Shown here: positions 17,246 through 25,693 of the stretch, piece after piece | How the letters are laid out: every line of letters starts with the position of its first letter | Numbering within the stretch: the first letter of the stretch is position 1 | Origin: Acidobacteriota bacterium | GTDB taxonomy: Bacteria; Acidobacteriota; Thermoanaerobaculia; Thermoanaerobaculales; Thermoanaerobaculaceae | Assembly (NCBI GenBank): GCA_016213675.1 | Contig: JACQZW010000064.1 | Coordinates: 23,721-87,720, forward strand | Direction of reading: 5' to 3' | DNA length: 64,000 nucleotides | Notes under the pieces: model-generated | Databases searched by the model: none | The model's input: only the letters and a program-made list of their open reading frames with translations | Told to the model about the DNA's origin: nothing | Translations under genes and position numbers: made by a program

Positions 17246-17551
17246 GCAGGCTCCTGAGCGGAAAGATCATACGCGGCACGACCGTCGAGGGGTAGCGGTG
17301 CGATCCGTCGTGCGACCCGTCGCTGGACAGGACGCGCCGCCCGGCCACCAGACCACCTCGCGGTAGCTGGCGGGTCGATTGCCTCATAAGAGACTCGGAA
17401 GGAGAGCATCTCGCCGCCGGGCGACCGCTCGTCGAGGCTGCCTGCATCGTGTTTGCACGAGGAGAACCCCGGCGCCCGCCGGACGGTTTGCAGGTCGATC
17501 GTCCGCCAACCAAACACCGCATGGTTTCGCCGTGCAGGAAAGGAGGCACCG
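17246..17551. promoter_or_regulatory. Divergent intergenic region between primase and zinc-finger protein genes
   Basis: This 306-bp stretch lies between divergently transcribed genes and should contain both promoters. I see no reliable operator or promoter motif. The ribosome-binding site AAGGAGG at its right end serves the TTG start at 17552. Confidence 0.4.
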
Positions 17552-18271
17552 TTGGAAGCTGTGATCGTTGCTGGACCGCTGGGTCCTGCTGTCACCGACC
17601 CGCCGGACGTTCCCGGAGTCGACCGCCTGGTCCGAGCTGCGGCGGGCCGTGAGGTCGTACACGACGGACCGTGCCCGGCCTGCGGGGGCTCAGGGTACGC
17701 AACCCGCCGGGCCGGGTCGTTGCGATGTTGGTCGTCATGCTCGAGTTGTCGGGGAACGGGCATCCTTGCGGGCGCGCATCTCGTCCGCCTCGTGACGGAC
17801 GTCGGCAGCACGGCCGCCCGAGCATTCAGGTTGTGGGCCTGCAGGGAGCAGCTCCGCCTCGACGCTCGCCTGCTGGTCCACGAGGAGCGCGGCCGCGACG
17901 GCGACGACGCGTGGGCCATCCGCTGGTCCAGGCCGGACGGTGTACCCCTCCGACGCTGGAGGGACGGGCTCATCGGACACCGGGTGCTCGGCATCGCCGT
18001 CGAAACGAGCGGATCGCATGTCGAAGGACACGTCGCAGCTCACGCCGTGACGGACGACGGCACCGTCAGGATCGCGGCGCTGTGGGACTTCGAGCAGGAT
18101 CGCCGCAGAGTACTCCGGTGGCGATGGGCAGATCTCGCGAGCCGATCCCTGTCGAGGTGCTGGCGAACCCGCTTTCCATCCGCCGCCGTCCTGGCAGCGA
18201 TCAAATGGACCACCAACTGCTGCCTCACCACCACGCCGCGGACCAGGAAGTGCGAGGCGGCGGCCAGTTAG
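17552..18271 (+). CDS. Hypothetical protein with DnaJ-type zinc finger
   Basis: A 239-residue protein. A TTG start is chosen because AAAGGAGG lies five bases upstream and no ATG fits. Residues about 39-70 contain CPACGGSGY and later CSSCRGTG, two halves of a DnaJ-like zinc ribbon. The rest has helices (RLWACREQLRLDARLLVHEE) and a strand-rich block around AWAIRWSRPDG. There is no J domain, so it is not a chaperone co-factor in the usual sense; it may bind nucleic acid or a protein. It starts the plus-strand replication/recombination cluster of the element, 127 bp before the RecB-like nuclease gene. Confidence 0.6.
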   Translation: MEAVIVAGPLGPAVTDPPDVPGVDRLVRAAAGREVVHDGPCPACGGSGYATRRAGSLRCWSSCSSCRGTGILAGAHLVRLVTDVGSTAARAFRLWACREQLRLDARLLVHEERGRDGDDAWAIRWSRPDGVPLRRWRDGLIGHRVLGIAVETSGSHVEGHVAAHAVTDDGTVRIAALWDFEQDRRRVLRWRWADLASRSLSRCWRTRFPSAAVLAAIKWTTNCCLTTTPRTRKCEAAAS

Positions 18272-18398
18272 ATCGGCTGTGTGCCCGAGACACCGGCTGT
18301 GGTGGCGGGTTCGCCACCGCCGGAGACCGTTTGAACGTTTCCCGATGAAGAAGGGCATGAACTGTGGCCCGGAGCGTGGGCCTGAAGAAGGAGGAGAG

Positions 18399-19472
18399 AT
18401 GGAGACGCCCTGTGTCGAGACGACCGGGAAAAGCGAAGCGAGCACGCAGTCGAGCGGGGTGGCGGAGGCCCCGAGGATCAAGGCCCTGACGTTCTCGTCG
18501 ATGTCGGCGTTTCAGCGGTGCCCGAGGGAGTACCAGCTGAGCTATGTTGAGCGGCTCGCCCCCGCCCAGTACGCCCCCGCCCTGACGCTCGGGGCCGCCT
18601 TCCACGCCGGCATCGGGGCGCTGCACGTCGGCCGGCAGTTCGACGAGGCGATCGCCGTCGCCGAGGCCGCCATCGACCGGGACGTCGATCGTGCCCTGCA
18701 GATGGCTTCGGACGGCGAGGGAGTCCGCCTAGCCGAGGCCGCGGCGAGGGACAAAGCCAAGATGTCGGCGATGCTCACCGGCTGGTTCGGCCGCCACTTC
18801 GCCGTCTGGAACGGGACGGCCGCTGCCCGCGACCGCGACATCGAGATGATCGAGTCGGAGATCGTACTCGAGGCGCAGCTCGTCAACCCGACGTCGGGCA
18901 GGCCGTCGAGGACGTTCACGATGGCGGGCCGGCTCGACGGCATCGTCCGGCTGCGGGAGGCGCCCGACGGATCCGACCCGACCGGCATCTGGGTCCTCGA
19001 GGCGAAGACGACGTCGGACGAGATCAACGAGGCTGCCGAGTCCCTCGCCCTGTCGATTCAGCCGAACCTCTACGAGGTGCTCGCCGCCGGCTACTTCGGA
19101 CCGCAGCTGGGGCCCGTCCTCGGGTCCGTGCTCGACATCGTCAAGAAGCCGGTGATCCGCGGACGGGCCGGGGAACCGATGGGCGCCTACCGAGCGAGGG
19201 CCGTCGAGGCGTACTCCGCTGAGCCCGACCGGTTTTTCCGCAGGATCATCCTGCCCGCCGACGACCGGCGGCGCCGTGCCGCCATGGCGGCGGCCTGGGG
19301 TGTCGCCCGGACCATCCGGGATGCCGGGAAGTACGGGTTCGTCGGAAAGCAGGGACCGGCGTGCCGCGGGCCGTACGGGCCCTGCAAGTTCCAGCCGGTC
19401 TGCTGGCACAACGACCGCTCCGGATTCATCGAGAAGCAGGACACGCACGAGGAGCTAGGCCGGGTCGGCTAG
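18399..19472 (+). CDS. PD-(D/E)xK nuclease, RecB/Cas4-type with iron-sulfur cysteines
   Basis: A 357-residue protein starting at an ATG preceded by GGAGGAG. It opens with LTFSSMSAFQRCPREYQLSY, the typical helix of RecB-family nucleases with Cys41. The catalytic residues are visible as GRLDG (Asp180) and EAKTT (Glu201, Lys203). Three cysteines near the C-terminus (ACRGPYGPCKFQPVC) complete the four-cysteine set that holds a 4Fe-4S cluster in Cas4/AddB-type enzymes. Phages and integrative elements use such 5'-3' exonucleases in recombination. The next gene starts 24 bp later and probably encodes its partner. Confidence 0.83.
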   Translation: METPCVETTGKSEASTQSSGVAEAPRIKALTFSSMSAFQRCPREYQLSYVERLAPAQYAPALTLGAAFHAGIGALHVGRQFDEAIAVAEAAIDRDVDRALQMASDGEGVRLAEAAARDKAKMSAMLTGWFGRHFAVWNGTAAARDRDIEMIESEIVLEAQLVNPTSGRPSRTFTMAGRLDGIVRLREAPDGSDPTGIWVLEAKTTSDEINEAAESLALSIQPNLYEVLAAGYFGPQLGPVLGSVLDIVKKPVIRGRAGEPMGAYRARAVEAYSAEPDRFFRRIILPADDRRRRAAMAAAWGVARTIRDAGKYGFVGKQGPACRGPYGPCKFQPVCWHNDRSGFIEKQDTHEELGRVG

Positions 19473-19496
19473 CAACAGGAGCAGGAGGAGATCAAC

Positions 19497-20330
19497 ATGA
19501 GGAAGAACGCGCAGGGCGCGATCGCGGTGGTGCGTCAAGCGGAGCAGAACGGCGCTGGGGGCCGGGACGCCATCCCGCCCCAGCCCACGCCGCAGCCGAC
19601 GGCGTTGGCGCCGGTGCCCTTCGGCCTCGAGCGGCTGTACGAGGACGACCTGGTCATCCCGCGGGTGAGCGTGGTGCAGCCGACGAGCAGGGAGGGCACG
19701 CCCGGGCGGCTGCGGATGAACTTGACCGGCGAGGAGCGGGAGACGATCGACCTGGTCGTGCTCCGCGTCCAGCGGGGCCGGGTCCTGTGGAGCCCGACGC
19801 TCGGCGAGGATCCGGTGTGCCGCTCCAACGACGGCCTTGTGCCCGCCGCCGACGAGCCCCAGAGCGACGTTTGCTGCGAGTTGCACGGCCGCCACCTCCG
19901 GCCGGTGTGCCCCGCAGCGACCTGGCGGCCGAAGCCGGGCAACGGCGGGCGTCTCGAGCCGCCGGCGTGCAGGGACACATACACGGTGATCGCGCTCGAC
20001 CTCGCCACGGGGGCGCCCTTCATGCTCGCCCTGCACGGGAGCGGGCTCCGCGCCGTGCGGGTCCTGCGGACCGTCCTGCTGCAGCGCCGCCTGAACGTCT
20101 ACGACGCCGCCTGCACGTTGCGGCTGCGGAAGCAGACCAACGGCAAGGGCAGCTACTACGTCCCGGAGTTCACCGACATCAGGCCCGTGGACCCGCCCGG
20201 CCGGTACCGAGACCGGTACGAGCAGTTCGCGGCGTACGAGCCCGAGGGCACCTTCGATGCCGAGCGGGAGACGGACGGCAGCTCGCGCTCGGTCGCCGCC
20301 TCCGCCGCCGCGACCGCCAACACCCCGTAG
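19497..20330 (+). CDS. Element-encoded protein co-transcribed with the RecB-like nuclease
   Basis: A 277-residue protein with a strong GGAGGAG ribosome-binding site. The core begins LYEDDLVIPRVSVVQPTSRE and is strand-rich (VVLRVQRGRVLWSP). It contains several cysteines and a histidine (DVCCELHGRHLRPVCP, later a PPAC motif) that could bind zinc. The C-terminal 30 residues are acidic and low-complexity, as in single-stranded DNA-binding or annealing proteins. Together with the adjacent exonuclease, this suggests a two-component recombination pair, but no known annealase motif is visible and the role is inferred from position. Confidence 0.6.
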   Translation: MRKNAQGAIAVVRQAEQNGAGGRDAIPPQPTPQPTALAPVPFGLERLYEDDLVIPRVSVVQPTSREGTPGRLRMNLTGEERETIDLVVLRVQRGRVLWSPTLGEDPVCRSNDGLVPAADEPQSDVCCELHGRHLRPVCPAATWRPKPGNGGRLEPPACRDTYTVIALDLATGAPFMLALHGSGLRAVRVLRTVLLQRRLNVYDAACTLRLRKQTNGKGSYYVPEFTDIRPVDPPGRYRDRYEQFAAYEPEGTFDAERETDGSSRSVAASAAATANTP

Positions 20331-20500
20331 AACCGCATCTCCACCGCCTGGTGCGCGCCGTCGGAGGGTCGACGCGTACGGCGGGATCCTCCGACGGACG
20401 ATCCAGGCGCAGCAAGAAACCGGACCCCGCGCCTGTTGGCGCCATTCCGCGCCGCGGGGCCTCGCTGGCCCCCCGGTGCGCCAACCACAGGGAGTCAACG

Positions 20501-21124
20501 ATGAAGCGCTATCCCACGGGGGCGGTGCTGCACGCGGCCCAGGAGCAGTTCGCGTTCCTGGCCCGCACGGCCCTCAAGCCCTGCGAACGATGGATCTGCA
20601 GGGACCGGGATTTCGAGGATCGCAGGCAGGAAGGCCTCGGTCGGTGTTGGGAGTGGTTCAGCCAGCAGGTCGCTGGCGGCCACCAGCCCGACACCGCGCT
20701 GACCGTCCACGCCTGCTCGCTGGCCATGAGGAGCCGCGGCCGGACCCTGGTCGGCCACGAGCACCGTCCTCACCACGACGTGTACGACCGCCAGGGACGC
20801 GACCTGGAGCTCCGCCGGCTGGAGCCGGCGTATGACCACGACGACCGCGACGATGGCACGGCGGAGGACCCCACCGTCGGGCTTGCTCGCCTCGGCGTCC
20901 GTGACCCGACGGACAACGTCAACTCCGCCCTGGACCTCGAATCGTGGCTCGACGCGCTTCCGACCGTGGACCGCAAGATGGTCGAGCTGCGCGGGGAGGG
21001 CTACGGGCTCGCGGAGATCGCGGAAGCGACCGGTCGGTCGGTCCCCGCCGTGTTCCGTCGTACCCGGCACCTGGGACACGACCTCGCCCTCCGCGCCGGC
21101 ATGGACCCCGGAGGTTCGCCGTGA
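20501..21124 (+). CDS. Sigma-70 region 4-like regulator
   Basis: A 207-residue protein with ATG preceded by AGGGAG. The first 130 residues are rich in Arg, His and Asp and resemble no sigma region 2 clearly. The last 65 residues contain DALPTVDRKMVELRGEGYGL followed by AEIAEATGRSVPAVFRRTRH, a standard sigma region 4 helix-turn-helix. It may be a phage-type late regulator or an ECF-like sigma factor acting on element promoters. It overlaps the next gene (GTGA), so it belongs to the plus-strand cluster. Confidence 0.65.
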   Translation: MKRYPTGAVLHAAQEQFAFLARTALKPCERWICRDRDFEDRRQEGLGRCWEWFSQQVAGGHQPDTALTVHACSLAMRSRGRTLVGHEHRPHHDVYDRQGRDLELRRLEPAYDHDDRDDGTAEDPTVGLARLGVRDPTDNVNSALDLESWLDALPTVDRKMVELRGEGYGLAEIAEATGRSVPAVFRRTRHLGHDLALRAGMDPGGSP

Positions 21125-21555
21125 CCGCCAGCCGATGCCAAACGTGTGGACAGGTGCTGGCGGCGGAGGCGCCGATGCCCTCGTTGAGGTGCAGCGCCGA
21201 GGTCTACCGCCTGCTGGGCCCGGCGCTCTCGACGAAGAGGCAGGAGCGCTTCCTGGTGGTCGCGCTCGACGCCCGGAACCGGATCATCGCGAAGCACTTG
21301 GTCGCGGTCGGGAGCCTCGCCGCGTGCGTCGTGCATCCCCGCGAGGTGTTCGCCCCGTTGATCCGCGACCGGGCCGCGGCCGCCATCCTCGTCCACTGCC
21401 ATCCGTCCGGATCGCCGGAACCGAGCCCCGAGGATCTCGAGTTGACGGAGCGGCTGTCGAAGGCCGGGCAGATGCTCGGGATCGTCGTCCTCGACCACAT
21501 CGTGATCGGGAAGGAGGGCTACTACTCGTTCCGAGACTCGGGGAGGGTCGAATGA
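21121..21555 (+). CDS. RadC-like JAB/MPN-domain protein
   Basis: A 144-residue protein beginning with GTG that overlaps the upstream stop. A short Cys pair (CQTCG) is followed by a RadC-type core with RFLVVALDARNRIIAKHLVA and VHPREVFAPLIRDRAAAAIL. The metal-binding JAMM motif is HCHPSGSPEPSPED. The C-terminus IVVLDHIVIGKEGYYSFRDS matches the family end. RadC-like proteins are common in phages and integrative elements and in anti-restriction regions; the exact activity is unknown. Slightly short compared with chromosomal RadC because the N-terminal HhH domain is absent. Confidence 0.85.
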   Translation: MTASRCQTCGQVLAAEAPMPSLRCSAEVYRLLGPALSTKRQERFLVVALDARNRIIAKHLVAVGSLAACVVHPREVFAPLIRDRAAAAILVHCHPSGSPEPSPEDLELTERLSKAGQMLGIVVLDHIVIGKEGYYSFRDSGRVE

Positions 21556-21869
21556 GAGGTGGCCGTCGCGTCCCCGGACCCGGCCCGGTTCTCGCCGCGC
21601 TGGAGCACCTGCGCCAAGGTCGCGTTGCCGACGCTGCCCTCGTTGACCAGCTCAACGACATCCTGGCACGCCACCGACTCGGCCTCGGAGACGGCGCCGT
21701 CATCTTGGAGCTGTTCGAGCGCGCCCGATCGGAGATGACGCCCGAGGAGCAGCAGGCGTTCCTTGCCGACTTCGCCGACTCCGTCGGGCGCGTCCTCTTG
21801 CAGACGAACGGCGCCCTGCGCCAGGCATTCGCCTCCAACGCGCAGCTTCGCCGGCCGAGAAAGGACTGA
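21552..21869 (+). CDS. Small helical hypothetical protein
   Basis: A 105-residue protein whose ATG overlaps the RadC-like gene's stop. It is almost all helical: VLAALEHLRQGRVADAALVD, then MTPEEQQAFLADFADSVGRV. No cysteine or membrane segment is present. No family recognised. Its coupling to the RadC-like gene suggests an accessory protein of the same transcript. Confidence 0.55.
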   Translation: MRGGRRVPGPGPVLAALEHLRQGRVADAALVDQLNDILARHRLGLGDGAVILELFERARSEMTPEEQQAFLADFADSVGRVLLQTNGALRQAFASNAQLRRPRKD

Positions 21870-21871
21870 AC

Positions 21872-22102
21872 ATGATCATCGCGTTCGCCTGGTTCCTGCT
21901 GGGTTTCGGCGGCGGCTGCTTGGCCACGGCGCTCGAGATCTCCGGGGACGAAGCCACCACGGCAATGGCGCAGCACGCGTACCGGCGTGTCGCCCAGCTC
22001 CGCGCCGACGCAGACCAGCGGGTGTTCGACGTCTACTGCCGCTGGGCCGCGTACATGGAGCCCGAAGTCCAGGCGGCGTACCTTCGCCGACTGGGCATGT
22101 AG
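21872..22102 (+). CDS. Small membrane protein
   Basis: A 76-residue protein, ATG two bases after the preceding stop. Residues 1-20 (MIIAFAWFLLGFGGGCLATA) form one transmembrane helix. The rest is a helical cytoplasmic or periplasmic tail (HAYRRVAQLRADADQRVFDV). The layout resembles small phage or plasmid membrane proteins of unknown function. Confidence 0.55.
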   Translation: MIIAFAWFLLGFGGGCLATALEISGDEATTAMAQHAYRRVAQLRADADQRVFDVYCRWAAYMEPEVQAAYLRRLGM

Positions 22103-22115
22103 CCCTCTGCCCGCC

Positions 22116-22448
22116 ATGCCCCCGCCGAAGCTCCCGCCGTCCGACCCCCTCGCGCCGTGGTGGGCCGGATCCCCCGTGGCGGTGGCGGCAGTCGATGCCC
22201 TCGGCCGTTGCCTCGAGCGGATCGTTGCCGGTGCCGAAACCAGAGCGGCCATCGTCACCGCCGTCAACGCGATCGAGATCTCACACCTCACCCGGCTCGA
22301 GGCGGTCGCCGTGCTCGAAGCCGTGCTGCGCCGGTACATCGGCATCATGGACCCCGAGGTGCGGGTGCTGTTCTTCGCTCGAATGATCGACTTGTTGGAC
22401 CCGCGGTACTACGTCTTGCCATGGGACCGGTTGTTGCCGCGCCCTTGA
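22116..22448 (+). CDS. Small hypothetical protein
   Basis: A 110-residue protein starting MPPPKLPPSDPLAPWW, 13 bp after the previous gene. The body is helical (AIEISHLTRLEAVAVLEAVL) and ends with MIDLLDPRYYVLPWDRLL. It is plausible from composition and spacing, but no family is recognised. Confidence 0.5.
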   Translation: MPPPKLPPSDPLAPWWAGSPVAVAAVDALGRCLERIVAGAETRAAIVTAVNAIEISHLTRLEAVAVLEAVLRRYIGIMDPEVRVLFFARMIDLLDPRYYVLPWDRLLPRP

Positions 22449-22531
22449 ACCCGCGGCAGGACCACACGACTCCGCCGTCGGCTGGCCGGAGATCGCTTCC
22501 CTGGTCCACAGAGAGATCGTAGCCTGCGATC

Positions 22532-23764
22532 GTGAAGACCAGGCACCCAGGTCGAAGTAGCTCACCGCGTCGCTCGAAGCAGCCGCTTGCTCACGGGACC
22601 ACATCGCGCAAGCAGCGGATGCTAGCGCGCAAGACCGCCACCACGGCCGCGGCGTCAACGGACGGTCTGCCGGACGGGCCGCCTGACTACCCTTCCGGCG
22701 GCCAGGGCCCCAACCCCGTAGCGACGATGCCCGGGAGGTCGAGGCTCGTCCGGGCGCTCGGCCAGCACCTCGATGATCCCGATGCGCCCGCCCCTACGCT
22801 TCAGCCGAAGTGGATGAGCGGGTACTGGCGGCGCAGGAGATCGGATACCGCGCCTGACATCGCCCAGGCGCAGCACGAAGCGGTGGGCGAGCTTGTGATC
22901 GCGTGGTGGGGCGAGATCCGCCACCTCGCTGTGCTCGCCATGGTCACGAGCGATGCGGAGGCGGCCCGGGCATTCGATTCGCTGAAGTCGGAGTACAGCG
23001 ATCGCTACGACCGGATCATGAACGCGTGGCATGTGGAACGGCATCGGCCCCATCGGACACGAGACGTGGTTGTCGAGCAGGAGTACGCGGTGCTGCGGAA
23101 GTGCCTGGGCGACGCCCGCCGAGCCTACCGTGCCAGCAGCGACGAAGATGTGGGTGTCGTTGCTGCAGAGAAGATCGTTCGCTCGGCGATGCACGGCTAC
23201 TTCCAAGAACTCCACACCAGCATCGTCATTGCAGATCGCGCCAATGAGGGTGCCTGGCCGGACTTCGCGCCCGTCGACATCCACCACCAGCAGCGGGCCC
23301 GTTCCGCGGCCACCCTGATGCTCATGCGCCCCGGTGTTGGGCAGCAGAGCGTCCGCCGGGCAACGAAAGGGGTCAGCGCGATGGGCGCGGGACTCATGGC
23401 CGCATTCGAGGCTCGGTGCATGCCGCTCGTCGGAACCGTCGTCAAGCTGATGACGATGATGGATGACGTCCTGCTCGCCACGCTGCGGATTTCGCGTCCG
23501 CTCGCGTGGTCGCTGGACAAGGCCATCGACACCCGTTCGGGCCTGCCGCCCGCACTTGCCGCCTGTGTTCTGGTCGCCCACCTGCACGGATACGACGAGC
23601 TGCATCGAATCAGGAACCTCGTGACCCGATACGCCGAGCACGACGGGGAGGATGCGCGTCGGGAACGAGCCGACCCTCGACGCGACGGACGGCGGAGAGG
23701 TGCTGGAACTGCGCGGCCAGCGTCTCCCGCCCGAGCGAGCGCGAAGCGGAAGGCCTGCTCGTAG
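22532..23764 (+). CDS. Hypothetical protein of the mobile element
   Basis: A 410-residue frame with a GTG at 22532; later starts such as the ATG near 22727 are possible because the first 100 residues are low-complexity and basic. From residue about 105 it becomes clearly protein-like and helical: AVGELVIAWWGEIRHLAVLA, SLKSEYSDRYDRIMNAWHVE and a segment MMDDVLLATLRISRPLAWSL. The C-terminal tail is Arg/Ala-rich. No domain is recognised. The antisense strand is also open, but its composition is typical of a shadow frame. Confidence 0.5.
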   Translation: MKTRHPGRSSSPRRSKQPLAHGTTSRKQRMLARKTATTAAASTDGLPDGPPDYPSGGQGPNPVATMPGRSRLVRALGQHLDDPDAPAPTLQPKWMSGYWRRRRSDTAPDIAQAQHEAVGELVIAWWGEIRHLAVLAMVTSDAEAARAFDSLKSEYSDRYDRIMNAWHVERHRPHRTRDVVVEQEYAVLRKCLGDARRAYRASSDEDVGVVAAEKIVRSAMHGYFQELHTSIVIADRANEGAWPDFAPVDIHHQQRARSAATLMLMRPGVGQQSVRRATKGVSAMGAGLMAAFEARCMPLVGTVVKLMTMMDDVLLATLRISRPLAWSLDKAIDTRSGLPPALAACVLVAHLHGYDELHRIRNLVTRYAEHDGEDARRERADPRRDGRRRGAGTARPASPARASAKRKACS

Positions 23765-24058
23765 CGAAGTCCCTCCTTTCTGCGACCGAACGGCCACCCA
23801 ATCCCGGCTACCGTCGAAGCCGTGATCGGGTATTGGCCATCGCAACTCCAACTCCGGCGCTGGGCGTTCGAGGCGTCGACCATCCACCCGATGGTCACCC
23901 CGAGGACGAGCAGGGTCGGGATCTCGGAGCGTGAGCGCGTTGCGGGCGATGGTGCCCGTTCCGCGGATCTCCCGCAGACCGAGGTCGTGCTGCGGCAGGT
24001 TCGACACACCTACAAGGCACAGGTCGAGGCCGGCGATGGCCAGCAGGAGGCCAAGGCC
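23765..24058. other. Intergenic or ambiguous region before the ParB-like gene
   Basis: About 290 bp separate the hypothetical gene from the preferred TTG start of the ParB-like gene. The ParB frame stays open back to a GTG at 23822, so part of this stretch may be coding. I see no other gene or site. Confidence 0.35.
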
Positions 24059-25192
24059 TTGGAACACGGGGCGGGTGAGAGCGAGCAGGTCAGCATCGAG
24101 GAGGATCTCCCCAAGTTCGAGATCAACGGTCAGTCGCACGATCAGTCACCTCACGAGATCAACAAGCGCAGTGGGAATCGCCGCCATCGAGGCGCCGAGC
24201 GGAAGGGGCGCGAGGAGATCGTCTACCGGAGGACCGAAGCACTCCGGCTCCACCCCGACTCGAGAGTCATTCCCCGTATGACCCACGAGGAGTACTCGTC
24301 CCTCAAGGCCAGCGTCGCGAAGTCCGGCGTGCTCGAGCCGTTGAGCACGCTGCGAAACGGCTACATCCTCGACGGCCGGCATCGCTGGGACGCCGCCGTT
24401 GAGTTGAGGATCAAGAGGGTGCCCTGCAGGATCGTCACCCTGCGTGGCCGCCAGACCGCCTTGGACCTCATCGTCAGCGCTGCCGCCCAGCGGAGGAACT
24501 TGAGCACCGGGCAGAAGGCTGCGATGGGCGTCGACCTGGCGGTGTACTTCGAGGCGCGGGCGACAGCCGCCGCGAAGCAGAAGACCACGCAGATTCGCTC
24601 CGGCCAACCGCCCAAGGTCACTCCGGCGGTGGCGGATGCGCCACGACCGGTGGGACAGAAGTCCCGCGACGTCGCCGCCAAAATGGTCGGCGTCTCCGGG
24701 CGCAGCATCCAGGACGCGCTGAAGATCAAGAACACCGACGCGGACCTGTTCGCCCGGCTCAAGTCGGGGAAGGTGTCGCTGAACGAGGCGATGGAGGAGA
24801 TCAAGCAGCGCCAGGACGAGTCTCCCTCCACGAAAACACCCGGCGCCGGCGGCAGGAAGACCACCGGGAGGGTGAGCGCGAAACGATCGATTGGCCCGCG
24901 GTCGCCGACGAACACCGAGGCTGGCGGCGAATCGCTGCTGGACCGAACGGCGCAGGCCGGAGAGGCATTCCGCCGGCTGCTCCGCCAGGCGGACCAAGCC
25001 GCAAGGAAGGACGCGACGGCACTCGGGGTTCTACGGGGCGCCGCCCAGCGAGTGACGAAGTTCAAGACCATCGGCCGGGAGTCGGCCCAGTTCGCAGCTG
25101 TGCTGGCCAAGCTGCTCAAGTGGGGCGTCAAGCGTAGCAAGGGGAAAGGGGGATCGGCGAAGCCGGCCAAGACGGGCAGGGGGCGGCCGTGA
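24059..25192 (+). CDS. ParB-like nuclease/partition-domain protein
   Basis: A 377-residue protein if the TTG at 24059 is used; it has AGGAGG about eight bases upstream, and the frame is open to a GTG at 23822. The ParB/Srx-type domain contains HPDSRVIPRMTHEEYSSLKA, then GVLEPLSTLRNGYILDGRHR, where the GRHR block is the characteristic motif. A helix-turn-helix segment follows (SRDVAAKMVGVSGRSIQDAL), then a Lys/Pro-rich linker and a C-terminal helical part. Such proteins partition plasmids or, in phages and elements, act as DNA-binding regulators. No ParA is adjacent, which favours a regulatory role. It overlaps the next gene by GTGA. Confidence 0.78.
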   Translation: MEHGAGESEQVSIEEDLPKFEINGQSHDQSPHEINKRSGNRRHRGAERKGREEIVYRRTEALRLHPDSRVIPRMTHEEYSSLKASVAKSGVLEPLSTLRNGYILDGRHRWDAAVELRIKRVPCRIVTLRGRQTALDLIVSAAAQRRNLSTGQKAAMGVDLAVYFEARATAAAKQKTTQIRSGQPPKVTPAVADAPRPVGQKSRDVAAKMVGVSGRSIQDALKIKNTDADLFARLKSGKVSLNEAMEEIKQRQDESPSTKTPGAGGRKTTGRVSAKRSIGPRSPTNTEAGGESLLDRTAQAGEAFRRLLRQADQAARKDATALGVLRGAAQRVTKFKTIGRESAQFAAVLAKLLKWGVKRSKGKGGSAKPAKTGRGRP

Positions 25193-25686
25193 AGGCGCCG
25201 CCCGACCAGCTGCCGTCGTTCCTCGACGACGTGTGCCCGTCGGCCGACACGCTGCCGCCCGGCGACCCTCCGCCGGACGTCGATTGCGATGCCGTTGCCG
25301 GGGAGCCCGCGGAGACCGTCATGGTCGTACCGCCCGACGAGGTGTCAGCGGGACGGCGTGCTCGACGACCAGCTCGCCGTCCAGGACGCCCTCGGGTCCC
25401 GGTCGACATCGACCGCGTGACGGCCCTCCTCGCCGCCGGCAGGACCAAGACCGCCGCCGCCCAGCAGATGGGCATCGGCCGCCGGACGCTGTACCGGGCC
25501 CTAGCCGCGTCGAACCGTGTGCCACAAAGCCAGGAGGGAGTTCTGCCCGCGGCAGACGAGCCGGCCCACGCTGCGGCTGGCACGGAACAGCCGCCTGCCC
25601 CGACCACGAAGGTCCTTCGTTCCGACCAACGGCAGAGGGGTCATGCGCCAGTCCCGCCCGAGGGAGGGCGGGATCAAAAAGGCTAG
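25189..25686 (+). CDS. Resolvase-type helix-turn-helix protein
   Basis: A 165-residue protein whose GTG start overlaps the ParB-like stop. The acidic, Pro-rich first 50 residues lead to an Arg-rich patch (GRRARRPARRPGRPR) and a helix-turn-helix of the Hin/resolvase C-terminal type: DIDRVTALLAAGRTKTAAAQ, then MGIGRRTLYRALAA. No catalytic serine-recombinase domain is present, so it is probably a small DNA-binding regulator of the integration module. The C-terminal 45 residues are low-complexity. Confidence 0.62.
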   Translation: MKAPPDQLPSFLDDVCPSADTLPPGDPPPDVDCDAVAGEPAETVMVVPPDEVSAGRRARRPARRPGRPRVPVDIDRVTALLAAGRTKTAAAQQMGIGRRTLYRALAASNRVPQSQEGVLPAADEPAHAAAGTEQPPAPTTKVLRSDQRQRGHAPVPPEGGRDQKG

Positions 25687-25693
25687 CGAGGTC

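Noticed and set aside
22655..24139. A 494-codon minus-strand frame starting with GTG after GAGGTGA
   Set aside because: The ribosome-binding site is good, but the frame lies opposite the 410-aa gene and part of the ParB-like gene, and its composition beyond the first 70 residues is shadow-like.
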